From an uncultured Pedosphaera sp. (GTDB lineage: Bacteria > Verrucomicrobiota > Verrucomicrobiia > Limisphaerales > Pedosphaeraceae), in contig CAIXFN010000014.1 of NCBI GenBank assembly GCA_903918755.1, positions 248,001 to 312,000 on the forward strand: a stretch of DNA of 64,000 nt, read 5' to 3'. Under the pieces are notes generated by a model, which was not told where the DNA came from, did no database searches, and worked only from the letters and a program-made list of their open reading frames with translations. The position numbers were made by a program, and so were the translations under genes. Of this stretch, positions 56,707 to 64,000 are shown one piece after another (the first letter of the stretch is position 1; each line of letters starts with the position of its first letter).

Positions 56707-58702
56707 TATAATGCCGGACGATCCGCTGCACAATCGCCAGTCCCAACCCGGTGCCCGGAATCTGGGTTCCCGGCCGGGCCACCCGATAGAAGCGTTCAAA
56801 GATGTGTTCCCGCGCTTCTGGTGGAATCCCGAGCCCGTTATCCTTCACCAGCAGAAATACTTTGGTTCCCGTCTGCTCCACCCGAAATTCCACCCGGCCG
56901 GCCTCCCGGCTGAATTTGATGGCGTTGGAAAGCAGGTTTGTGGCTACCGATTGCAGCCGCTCCGCGTCGCCAAAGAAGGGCAGGGCCGTTTCCGGCAGGC
57001 AAAATTGGACTTCGATCTTTCGTTCCTCGGCCAGTGATTTGACTTCCATCAGGCTGGCTTCCGCTACCTGTCGCAAATCCAATGGCTGATCGTCATAATT
57101 CGCCCCGCCGGACTCCACGCGTGAAATTTCCAGGATATCCTTCACCAAATTGTGCAGCCGTGTGGCCTGCTTTTCGACGATTCCGAGAAATTCCTTCCGC
57201 AATGCCAGCGGCATCTCCGGCGCCTGGCGCAAATTGGCTATGAATCCGGTGATGGAGGTGAGCGGGGTGTTCAGTTCATGCGATACCGCATGCACAAAGT
57301 CCTCCCGCATTTGCTCGATCTCGGCGAGTGAGGAAACATCCCGGAACACCAGTAATCCTCCCATGACCTCGCCCGAGGCCCCCGTCATGGGAACCGCACT
57401 CGCGGAAACGGTCATCCGCCGGCCATTGACGGTCTGGATGACCACGCTATCCGCCAGGCTGGGTCGCCCGCCATCAGCCCGGTCCGTCAGGGCCGTAGCC
57501 AGCCATTCCTCCTGCGTACTGACCAGGCCGCCCTCCGGATAAGTTACTCCCGCCACTGTAAACACCTCGTTGACTTGCCGGCCCCGGGCGTCATCCCGGT
57601 GCCAGCCGGTGGCTTTTTCGGCCGCCGGGTTCAGCAGGCACACTCGCTGGGCCTCGTCCATCACAATGACGCCTTCCAGCATGCTGTTCAGGATGGTCCC
57701 AAGCAACTCCCGTTCCGCGCGCAAAGCCGCTTCTGTCGCCATTTGGGCGGTGATATCGGCCCCCACCATCAGGAAATTGCTCGCCTTGCCGGTCGTGTCC
57801 AACACCGGTTGGGATTCCAACCGCAACCAGAACGGTTTACCCGACCGGTGTTGCAGCAGTAGTTCCAGCTTCACCGCCTGCCCGGCGCTCACGGCGCGGC
57901 GGATTTCTTCCAGGCTTTCCCGACTGGAATCCGCTCCCCGGCAGAGTTCCCCGGGAAAGCAACCCTGCGCTTCCGCAGTAGAATATCCGGTGATCCGTGT
58001 GAAACTTTCGTTTACCCAGAGGATGCGGCCTTCCCGGTCGGTGATGATCATGGCGTTGTTGGTGCGGGTAGCCACCAATCTGAGCAGGTTGTTGATGGAT
58101 TCATCCGGCTCCGTGATGTTTGGGCAGGGGTGAATGGTCAATGCGGGTTGCGCTGATTCCGGATTGTCCCGGGGCGGTTCGGCCACCCGCCGATCCGGGC
58201 TTTCACCGGGTCCGGGACGGTCTGGCGCTCCGGCCTGCCGGCTTTTCAAGTTCAGAAACAGCCGGACTCCGGCGACACTTACCGCGAGATCATCCAATTT
58301 CAATCCGGCGTTTAGCATGGCAGTTAGATCGTTGAACCAAGGTGACCCGACAAAAAGAAATTGCTCCCCCCCGGGCATGGCGAGGAATTCCCCGTGTAGC
58401 AGAATACGGGTACTGCGGCAGCGCAGCAGGCAAAGCTGGCTCTGATTCAGATTGTCCCACCAGGCTGCGGGGCTCAAACTGACCTTCGGAGTTTCCAACT
58501 CAAATAGGCTTGCGATGGCTATTCCTACCCTCGCTCCCGGACATATTTTTACCAGTCGCCGGCCGTGCTGCAGTAGTTGGCCCGCCCGATTCAAAAGCAA
58601 ATGAAAGGGAAAGCAATCCACCAGTTCGGCGGCCGCATCGCTGGTATTCGCGAATGTCAGCGCCCTCCCGGGGTAATCCGCCATGCTGTTTTGACCTTCC
58701 AT
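56597..58702 (-). CDS. HNOBA-like sensor histidine kinase 2
   Basis: 701 residues from the ATG at 58702, which has a good Shine-Dalgarno sequence (GGGAAGG, 6 bases away); the frame is open 65 codons upstream. The N-terminal region repeats the HNOBA pattern in weaker form: FPFHLLLNRAGQL, FELETPKVSLSPAAW, RILLHGEFL, QFLFVGSPW. Two PAS domains follow, then HisKA with His475 in SHELNTPLTS (Asn where the first kinase has Arg), and an HATPase with NLLSNAIKFS and GTGLGLAIV. Clearly a paralogue of the kinase at 52533. Its 3' end overlaps the GH27-type gene, so sensor and enzyme share an mRNA. No receiver gene is next to it. Confidence 0.88.
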   Translation of the reverse strand: MEGQNSMADYPGRALTFANTSDAAAELVDCFPFHLLLNRAGQLLQHGRRLVKICPGARVGIAIASLFELETPKVSLSPAAWWDNLNQSQLCLLRCRSTRILLHGEFLAMPGGEQFLFVGSPWFNDLTAMLNAGLKLDDLAVSVAGVRLFLNLKSRQAGAPDRPGPGESPDRRVAEPPRDNPESAQPALTIHPCPNITEPDESINNLLRLVATRTNNAMIITDREGRILWVNESFTRITGYSTAEAQGCFPGELCRGADSSRESLEEIRRAVSAGQAVKLELLLQHRSGKPFWLRLESQPVLDTTGKASNFLMVGADITAQMATEAALRAERELLGTILNSMLEGVIVMDEAQRVCLLNPAAEKATGWHRDDARGRQVNEVFTVAGVTYPEGGLVSTQEEWLATALTDRADGGRPSLADSVVIQTVNGRRMTVSASAVPMTGASGEVMGGLLVFRDVSSLAEIEQMREDFVHAVSHELNTPLTSITGFIANLRQAPEMPLALRKEFLGIVEKQATRLHNLVKDILEISRVESGGANYDDQPLDLRQVAEASLMEVKSLAEERKIEVQFCLPETALPFFGDAERLQSVATNLLSNAIKFSREAGRVEFRVEQTGTKVFLLVKDNGLGIPPEAREHIFERFYRVARPGTQIPGTGLGLAIVQRIVRHYNGRIEVESIVDQGSCFRVILPRRNPVRDSVGTVQGS

Positions 58703-59314
58703 TTTTAGCCTTCCCGCCTGCTTACTCACTGCTTGCTGCGCATGGGCACCCGCCCATTCACGGCCGCATCCTGTATTCAGTACTGGTTCGCTGATTCGCA
58801 CATTTCTTCCGTTATCTGCAACGGACTTCAAGCAGGAGCCATGCCAGCCCATGGAGCTGACAGGATTGCGAAGAACGACAAAGACCGCTTTCGGCACGTC
58901 AAATTCTCCACACCCTGCGTCCCGGCTGCACCCAACCCCGCTCAGCTAGGAGCCCGATAAAGCTCCAGGTAACCCCATTGTTTTCGCTTGATTTGGCCAG
59001 AATTCCAAATTACAAGCTCCGAAAACTAGCATGACCCTCCGGCTCTGACAAGCCTGCTCCATACCTGAAAGCTCCCCCGAAGGTGCAAAAAAAGCTGTTG
59101 CCGGTAATGCCGGACTATAAAATAAATGGCACCCGGGTGATTCTTCAGTGCGCCCGCGTGCCGCCGCAGCCTGGGGCTCGCGGGGTTCCGTGCCCCGGCT
59201 ATTTCTTGGGAATCTATAAGCCCATACCCGTGCCGGCATTGATCCCCATCAGCCCAAATCGCGCCTCCCTGATGCCGTCCAGTTAGCGGGCGTTCCTCGC
59301 CTTCCCGCCGGATA
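58703..59314 (-). other. Spacer between ankyrin gene and kinase 2
   Basis: 612 bases with no convincing gene on either strand. It holds the sigma-54 promoter at 58831-58847 and, about 100 bases further upstream, an imperfect inverted repeat GGAGC...GCTCC (around 58951). The rest shows nothing I can interpret. Confidence 0.5.
58831..58847 (-). promoter_or_regulatory. Sigma-54 promoter upstream of HNOBA kinase 2
   Basis: On the minus strand: CTGGCATGGCTCCTGCT. GG and GC are ten bases apart and only two consensus positions differ. They are the same two deviations (CAT, CTGC) as in the promoter before kinase 1. The kinase start lies about 130 bases downstream. Confidence 0.65.
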
Positions 59315-60109
59315 TTACGAACCTGCCGGATCCGCCGGGTTCGTGCCTTCGGCGAGCAGTTCCTTGATCCAACTGCTGCGGGCGCTGGCGCGGACTGATT
59401 TGCCGCTCCGGCTCTTGAGCGCCGGGCTCAGGCCGCGCTTTAGGAACTCCCGAATGATTCGCTGTTGGGCCTCGCGGGCCGCGGCGGTGCCGCTCCCGCC
59501 CCGCCCCGTGTCTTGCACGGCGAGGTGAAAGGGAGTGGCTCCGGATTTGTTTTCCGTTGTCCCGGCGTCACCTGCCGCCAGCAGGCAGCTCACCGCCGCG
59601 GCGCACCGGGTGCGGACGGCGCGGTGCAAGGGGGAGGCCCCATTTTTGTCCTGCGCCAGCCGGTTGGCTCCGGCCGCCACCAAACCTTGAATGGTCATTA
59701 CCTGGCGCTGCTCATTCCACTCCGGGGCATTGGGCTGGCCGTCGGCGGCGTAATGCAATGGTCCGCTCGCCCGATGATTACCCCGGGCGTTCGGATCGGC
59801 GCCCGCGGCCAGTAATTGCCGAACCAGTTCCACCCGGTGCCCCGCCGCCGCCAGGTGCAGCGCGGTATCACCCGCATAGAGCCAGTGTCGGATCTTCCGG
59901 TCATAAAGCCGGGCTCTCGGTACCTGCTGGGTGGCCAGGCCGGGGGTCGCCTGAAGCAGGTTTAACACCCCCGGGCGATCATCCTCCACGATGGCCGTCA
60001 GCAGTTTTTCCAAGGCCTCCGGGGCCGGGCGGGATTCGCAATTTTCCTTCCCGGCGGTGTCCTTTTGCTGGTTCGCAAATTTCGTTCCCTTCGTTTTGCC
60101 TCGCCGCAT
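59315..60109 (-). CDS. Ankyrin-repeat protein
   Basis: 264 residues from the ATG at 60109; a TTG at 60175 would add 22 residues. At least four ankyrin repeats: GDTALHLAAAGHRVELVRQLLAAGADPN, SGPLHYAAD...LVAAGAN, ASPLHRAVRT...LLAAGD and ATPFHLAVQ. The first 40 residues are basic and hydrophilic, without a clear signal peptide. Ankyrin repeats bind other proteins; the partner is unknown. Divergent from the DUF885 gene, 135 bases apart. Confidence 0.8.
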   Translation of the reverse strand: MRRGKTKGTKFANQQKDTAGKENCESRPAPEALEKLLTAIVEDDRPGVLNLLQATPGLATQQVPRARLYDRKIRHWLYAGDTALHLAAAGHRVELVRQLLAAGADPNARGNHRASGPLHYAADGQPNAPEWNEQRQVMTIQGLVAAGANRLAQDKNGASPLHRAVRTRCAAAVSCLLAAGDAGTTENKSGATPFHLAVQDTGRGGSGTAAAREAQQRIIREFLKRGLSPALKSRSGKSVRASARSSWIKELLAEGTNPADPAGS

Positions 60110-60244
60110 GGCGCAATATCGTTCTTGCCGGCAAAAATGCCAGATCTTTGCGATGGTATCCTCCCGGGAGGGCAAATTCGTTGGACAAGCCGCCCGGGGG
60201 GGTGGCAGAATTCCGCGGATTTTAAACTAGAATCCTCTCATTTC

Positions 60245-62065
60245 ATGAATCATCAGCCAAATTCGTTCTCGAGTCCCATCTGGATCAACTTGGGTCGTCT
60301 GGCCCTGGCTTGTCTCGTGCTCGGCCTCGTTCCCGGCCCCGGCGGAGGGGGCGCCCGGGGCGAAGATACGCCCGCCGATCTCCGCTTTGATTCCCTGGCG
60401 GGCGAGTTCATGACCGGCCACTATTCCTTCCGTCCCCTCGCCGGCGTGGCTTTGGGATGGCACCAATACGATGGTCGGTTGGTTATTCCGGACCGCTCCG
60501 CGAATTCCCATGAAGAAGCCCGGTTGAAACGCTTCGAACGGCTGTTTGCGGGGCTGCAACCGGGGCAACTGTCTCTGGCTCGCCGTCATGACTTGCGCGT
60601 TTTGGGGGCCGCGGTGGCCAATGAATTATGGAGCCTGGAAGTCCAGCATAGCGTCACCCATAACCCGATGACTTATGCCGGGGGCCTGGATCTTACCGTC
60701 TATCTCAAACGCGATTTCAAACCCCTGCCCGAACGGGTCGCCGATATGACCTCCATCCTGCGCCAGGCGCCGGCCTATTACGCTGCCGCGCGGGCGAATC
60801 TCGCGCCAGTTCTGCCGTTGCCGTTCGTCGAAACCGCCATCGAGGCCGCCAATGGGACCGCGGATTTCATCGAGCATGATGTGGCCAAAGCCGCCGCCAC
60901 GGTCAAGGATCCTGCCCTAAATGCCAAATTTGATCAGGCCCGCCAGACCGCCGTGACTGAACTCCGCGGTTTTGCTGATTGGCTGAAAAAAGACCGCCTG
61001 CCCCGGGCTGATAACTCCTTTCCCGTCGGTCGCGCCGGTTACTTGCAGATGCTGAAAAACGAAATGGTGGACCTTACTCCCGAACAGGTGCTGGAAGCGG
61101 GGATGCGCGAATTGCATGCCGAACAGGAGCGTTTTGCCGCTGCCGCCCGGGCCATTGACCCCACCAAGCCGCCCATCGAGGTGTTCAAGTCCATCCAGCA
61201 CGACCATCCCACCGCGGCGAACTTGATCGCCGACGCCCGCCAGGATTTGGAAGGCATCCGGCAGTTTCTCCTCGACCACCACATCGTTACCCTTCCCAGC
61301 GAGGTTCGCGCCTTGGTGGAGGAAACGCCGCCCGCCTTGCGGGCCACCTCCTTTGCTTCCATGGATACCCCCGGACCGTTTGAGAAAAAGGCCACTGAAG
61401 CCTATTATTACATCACCCCGGTGGAGCCCGATTGGACCCCGGAACATGCCGAGGAATGGTTGACGGCGTTCAATCATTACACCCTCACCGTTGTGAGTAT
61501 TCACGAAGCTTACCCCGGCCATTATGTGCAATTCCTGGGGCTCAACGCCTCCGCTGCCAGTCCGGTGGCCAAGGTTTTTTCCAGTTACCCTTTTGTGGAG
61601 GGTTGGGCGCATTACAGTGAGCAGATGCTTCTGGCGGCGGGCTTCGGCCAGCCGGTCAACCCGGCCTCGGCCTCCGCGGCGGAGACTCTCCGCGGTGCCC
61701 GGTTCCGGCTCGCTCAATCGGATGAAGCCCTGTTGCGGGTCTGCCGGTTGTGTTGCTCCATCAAGTTGCACTGCCAGGGAATGAGCGTGGCGGAAGCCAC
61801 CAAGTTCTTCATGGACAATTGCTATTATGAAGAAAAGCCCGCGCATGCCGAAGCCACCCGGGGGACCTATGATCCGGGTTACCTCTACTACACGCTCGGC
61901 AAGTTGATGATTCTGAAGTTGCGGGAGGACTGGCAATTGCAGGAGGGCACGCGCTATTCCCTGCAACGATTTCACGACGAATTTCTCCGCCACGGGATGC
62001 CGCCGATCCGCCTCCTGCGGGAAATCATGCTGCGCGATCCCAACCAGTGGCCGGCCCTTTTGTAA
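60245..62065 (+). CDS. DUF885 family protein (predicted secreted metallopeptidase-like)
   Basis: 606 residues from the ATG at 60245 with a signal peptide (hydrophobic run at about 18-30). DUF885 proteins resemble zinc metallopeptidases; the HEAYPGH motif in VSIHEAYPGHYVQFL is the expected metal site, with further conserved FVEGWAHYSEQMLL and DPGYLYYTLGKL blocks. It is likely exported and may act as a peptidase, but no activity is established for most members. Convergent with nadB. Confidence 0.87.
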   Translation: MNHQPNSFSSPIWINLGRLALACLVLGLVPGPGGGGARGEDTPADLRFDSLAGEFMTGHYSFRPLAGVALGWHQYDGRLVIPDRSANSHEEARLKRFERLFAGLQPGQLSLARRHDLRVLGAAVANELWSLEVQHSVTHNPMTYAGGLDLTVYLKRDFKPLPERVADMTSILRQAPAYYAAARANLAPVLPLPFVETAIEAANGTADFIEHDVAKAAATVKDPALNAKFDQARQTAVTELRGFADWLKKDRLPRADNSFPVGRAGYLQMLKNEMVDLTPEQVLEAGMRELHAEQERFAAAARAIDPTKPPIEVFKSIQHDHPTAANLIADARQDLEGIRQFLLDHHIVTLPSEVRALVEETPPALRATSFASMDTPGPFEKKATEAYYYITPVEPDWTPEHAEEWLTAFNHYTLTVVSIHEAYPGHYVQFLGLNASAASPVAKVFSSYPFVEGWAHYSEQMLLAAGFGQPVNPASASAAETLRGARFRLAQSDEALLRVCRLCCSIKLHCQGMSVAEATKFFMDNCYYEEKPAHAEATRGTYDPGYLYYTLGKLMILKLREDWQLQEGTRYSLQRFHDEFLRHGMPPIRLLREIMLRDPNQWPALL

Positions 62066-62116
62066 ACGCCCGGCGACGGGCGCCTTGCTCCGGCCGCCCG
62101 GGATGGCGGTCCGGCC

Positions 62117-63715
62117 TCAACCTTTCCGCAACACGGTGTCCCGTTGCGCCCACGCCGGATCGGGCCGTGGAAAGTCCAGATTGTAATTCAGTCCGCGGCT
62201 TTCGGGCCGCTGCAACGCGCTGGCCACGATCAATTCCGCCACGGTCGCGATATTCCGCAGTTCCAGCAGATCACTCGTCACAATAAAGTCCCAGTAGTAC
62301 TGCTGGATCTCTTCCTGCAAATTCGCGATGCGCGATTGCGCCCGCAGCAGGCGCTTGTTCGTGCGCACAATCCCCACGTAATCCCACATGAGCCGGCGGA
62401 TTTCGTCCCAATTATGGGAGATGACCACCAGTTCGTCCGGATTCGTGGCGTGGCCGGACTGCCACGCCGGGATGACCGGAGTCGTTGTCGGGTGGGTTTG
62501 GGCGAGCACGCGCAGGCCCGCGCGGTGCGCGCAGACCAGGGCTTCGAGCAGTGAATTGCTGGCCAGCCGGTTGGCCCCGTGCAACCCCGTGCAGGCCACT
62601 TCCCCCACGGCGTACAGGCCCTCAATCTCGGTCTCCCCGTCCACGTTGGTCAGCACCCCGCCGCATTGGTAATGCGCCGCCGGCACCACCGGGATGGCCT
62701 CCTTGGTGATGTCGATCCCATAGCGCTGGCAGGTTTCGTAAATGTTCGGAAAACGCTCCCGCACAAATGCGGCGGGCATCTGCGTGATGTCCAGCAGGAC
62801 GTGCCCGGCGCCGCTGCGTTTCATCTCGTTGTCAATCGCCCGGGCCACGATGTCCCGCGGCGCCAGCGAGCCCAGCGGATGATACGCGTTCATGAATTCC
62901 GCGCCCTGGATGGTCTTGAGCACGCCGCCCTCGCCGCGCACCGCCTCGCTAATGAGGAATGATTTGGCCCGGGGATGATACAGACACGTGGGATGAAACT
63001 GGATGAACTCCATGTTGGCCACCGCCGCCCCCGCCCGGTAGGCCATGGCCACCCCGTCCCCGGTCGCAATGTCCGGGTTCGTGGTATACAGGTACACTTT
63101 CCCGCAGCCGCCCGTGGCCAGCAAAATCACGTTCGCCGCGAAGGTCTCCACCACCCCGGCCCGCTTGTCTAGGACGTATACTCCCCGGCAGCGATTCGGG
63201 CCCGGTTCTCCCAGTTTCTGGTTGGTGATCAGGTCGATGGCGAAGTGATCTTCAAAAATTTCGATGCTGGGTTGGCCGGCCACGGCGTTCAACAGCGCCC
63301 GCTCGATTTCCCGGCCGGTGACATCCTTGGCATGCAGAATCCGGCGCTTGGAGTGCCCCCCCTCCTTGCCCAGGTCCAGTTCGCGGGCCCCCTCGGACCG
63401 GGGGATTTCCCGTTCGGAAAATTTCATTCCCAACTCGATCAATTCCGCGATTCTCGCCGGACCCTCCTGCACGATGGTGCGCACCACGGCTTCCCGGCAC
63501 AGCCCGGCGCCCGCTTCGAGCGTATCGCGCACGTGCATCTCGGTCGTGTCCTCCTTGCTCGTCACCGCCGCGATGCCTCCCTGGGCATAGTTGGTGTTCG
63601 ACTCCGCGCGGTTCTTTTTCGTGATGATCGCCACCCGCCCATGCGGGGCCACCTGGAGTGCGAAGGTCAACCCGGCGATGCCGCTGCCCAATACGAGGTA
63701 ATCAAATTGTTTCAT
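62117..63715 (-). CDS. nadB: L-aspartate oxidase
   Basis: 532 residues from the ATG at 63715. First step of de novo NAD synthesis: L-aspartate to iminoaspartate, FAD-dependent. The FAD loop is VLGSGIAG (8-15), with SNTNYAQGGIAAV, the substrate-site HYQCGGV and the GLYAVGEVACTGLHGANRLASNS block. The helical C-terminal domain is complete. It overlaps the upstream panC by 14 bases, so NAD and pantothenate genes are coupled. nadA and nadC are not in the window. Confidence 0.96.
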   Translation of the reverse strand: MKQFDYLVLGSGIAGLTFALQVAPHGRVAIITKKNRAESNTNYAQGGIAAVTSKEDTTEMHVRDTLEAGAGLCREAVVRTIVQEGPARIAELIELGMKFSEREIPRSEGARELDLGKEGGHSKRRILHAKDVTGREIERALLNAVAGQPSIEIFEDHFAIDLITNQKLGEPGPNRCRGVYVLDKRAGVVETFAANVILLATGGCGKVYLYTTNPDIATGDGVAMAYRAGAAVANMEFIQFHPTCLYHPRAKSFLISEAVRGEGGVLKTIQGAEFMNAYHPLGSLAPRDIVARAIDNEMKRSGAGHVLLDITQMPAAFVRERFPNIYETCQRYGIDITKEAIPVVPAAHYQCGGVLTNVDGETEIEGLYAVGEVACTGLHGANRLASNSLLEALVCAHRAGLRVLAQTHPTTTPVIPAWQSGHATNPDELVVISHNWDEIRRLMWDYVGIVRTNKRLLRAQSRIANLQEEIQQYYWDFIVTSDLLELRNIATVAELIVASALQRPESRGLNYNLDFPRPDPAWAQRDTVLRKG

Positions 63716-64000
63716 TATCAATCAGTCGCGTCTTGCCAAAAAACACCGCCAGCGCCATCCGGGCTCCGGGGGTTGCCTGTGCCCGTGGCACCAGCGTTTC
63801 CGGGTCGAATATCTCGATGTAATCCAGCCGCGCCGCCGGCCGGCCGGCGATGAACCGGCTGAGCTGCTGTTTGAGTTGGACGCTGTCTACCGGACCGGCC
63901 TTCACCGCTGCCCGGGCCTGGCGCAATGCCTCCGCCAGCACGACCGCCTGCCCGCGCTCCTCGGCGGAAAGGTACTTGTTGCGCGAACTCATCGCGAGGC
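63702..64000 (-). CDS. panC: Pantothenate synthetase, C-terminal part (5' end outside window)
   Basis: The last 99 codons of PanC, which joins pantoate and beta-alanine. The DGLAMSSRNKYLS-type motif is present (LAMSSRNKYLSAEERGQA), followed by the small C-terminal domain ending LDYIEIFDPETLVP...FFGKTRLIDNETI. The gene enters the window from the right edge. Its stop overlaps the nadB start by 14 bases. Confidence 0.93.
   Translation of the reverse strand, partial: LAMSSRNKYLSAEERGQAVVLAEALRQARAAVKAGPVDSVQLKQQLSRFIAGRPAARLDYIEIFDPETLVPRAQATPGARMALAVFFGKTRLIDNETI

Noticed and set aside
58946-59286. Short open frames between kinase 2 and the ankyrin gene
   Set aside because: Compositions do not look like protein, no start context, and no recognisable motif on either strand.

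Overview
The window is a 64 kb piece of a GC-rich bacterial chromosome. Several features point to the Planctomycetes-Verrucomicrobia (PVC) group, most likely a free-living Verrucomicrobia relative: a very large secreted protein ending in a c-type cytochrome domain, secreted glycoside hydrolases of the 71/99 and 27 types, an EF-Tu whose switch I reads KTVTI instead of RGITI, and a translation cluster in which most genes lack a Shine-Dalgarno sequence. No rRNA, CRISPR array, insertion sequence or phage gene was seen.

Layout. 1-10.4 kb: end of an unknown gene; a ferrous iron uptake operon feoA-feoA-feoB; the secreted cytochrome protein; a thioredoxin-like protein; a HAD hydrolase converging on mutY; an unrecognised gene; RNase HIII. 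10.4-41.6 kb: one uninterrupted rif-str-S10-spc-alpha supercluster, all on the + strand (tRNA-Thr, tuf, tRNA-Trp, tRNA-Ser, secE, nusG, rplKAJL, rpoBC, rpsLG, fusA, rpsJ through rplO, secY, map, infA, rpmJ, rpsMKD, rpoA, rplQ), closed by a textbook terminator. rpmD and adk are absent from their usual places, and only one tuf is present. Internal hairpins (rplJ-rplL, rplL-rpoB, rpsG-fusA, rpsD-rpoA) and an internal promoter before rpsL suggest the cluster is tuned in segments. 41.7-50.4 kb: an MFS transporter, tRNA-Glu, a large hybrid sensor kinase, a PEP-hydrolase-family protein converging on a Tm-1-like (UPF0261) protein, and a secreted GH71/99-like enzyme.

50.6-58.9 kb is the most interesting part. 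An NtrC-family sigma-54 activator is followed by a soluble sensor kinase. A second, paralogous kinase lies on the other strand, with a secreted GH27-type alpha-galactosidase overlapping its 3' end. Both kinases begin with a domain resembling HNOBA, the module next to the haem-NO domain in guanylate cyclases. Both are preceded by near-identical sigma-54 promoter sequences (YTGGCAT-N6-CTGCT). The inferred picture is a self-contained sigma-54 sensory circuit controlling two kinases and at least one polysaccharide-degrading enzyme.

59.3-64 kb: an ankyrin-repeat protein, a DUF885 family protein, nadB, and the 3' end of panC, which overlaps nadB. All calls come from reading the sequence by eye; no database search was run.
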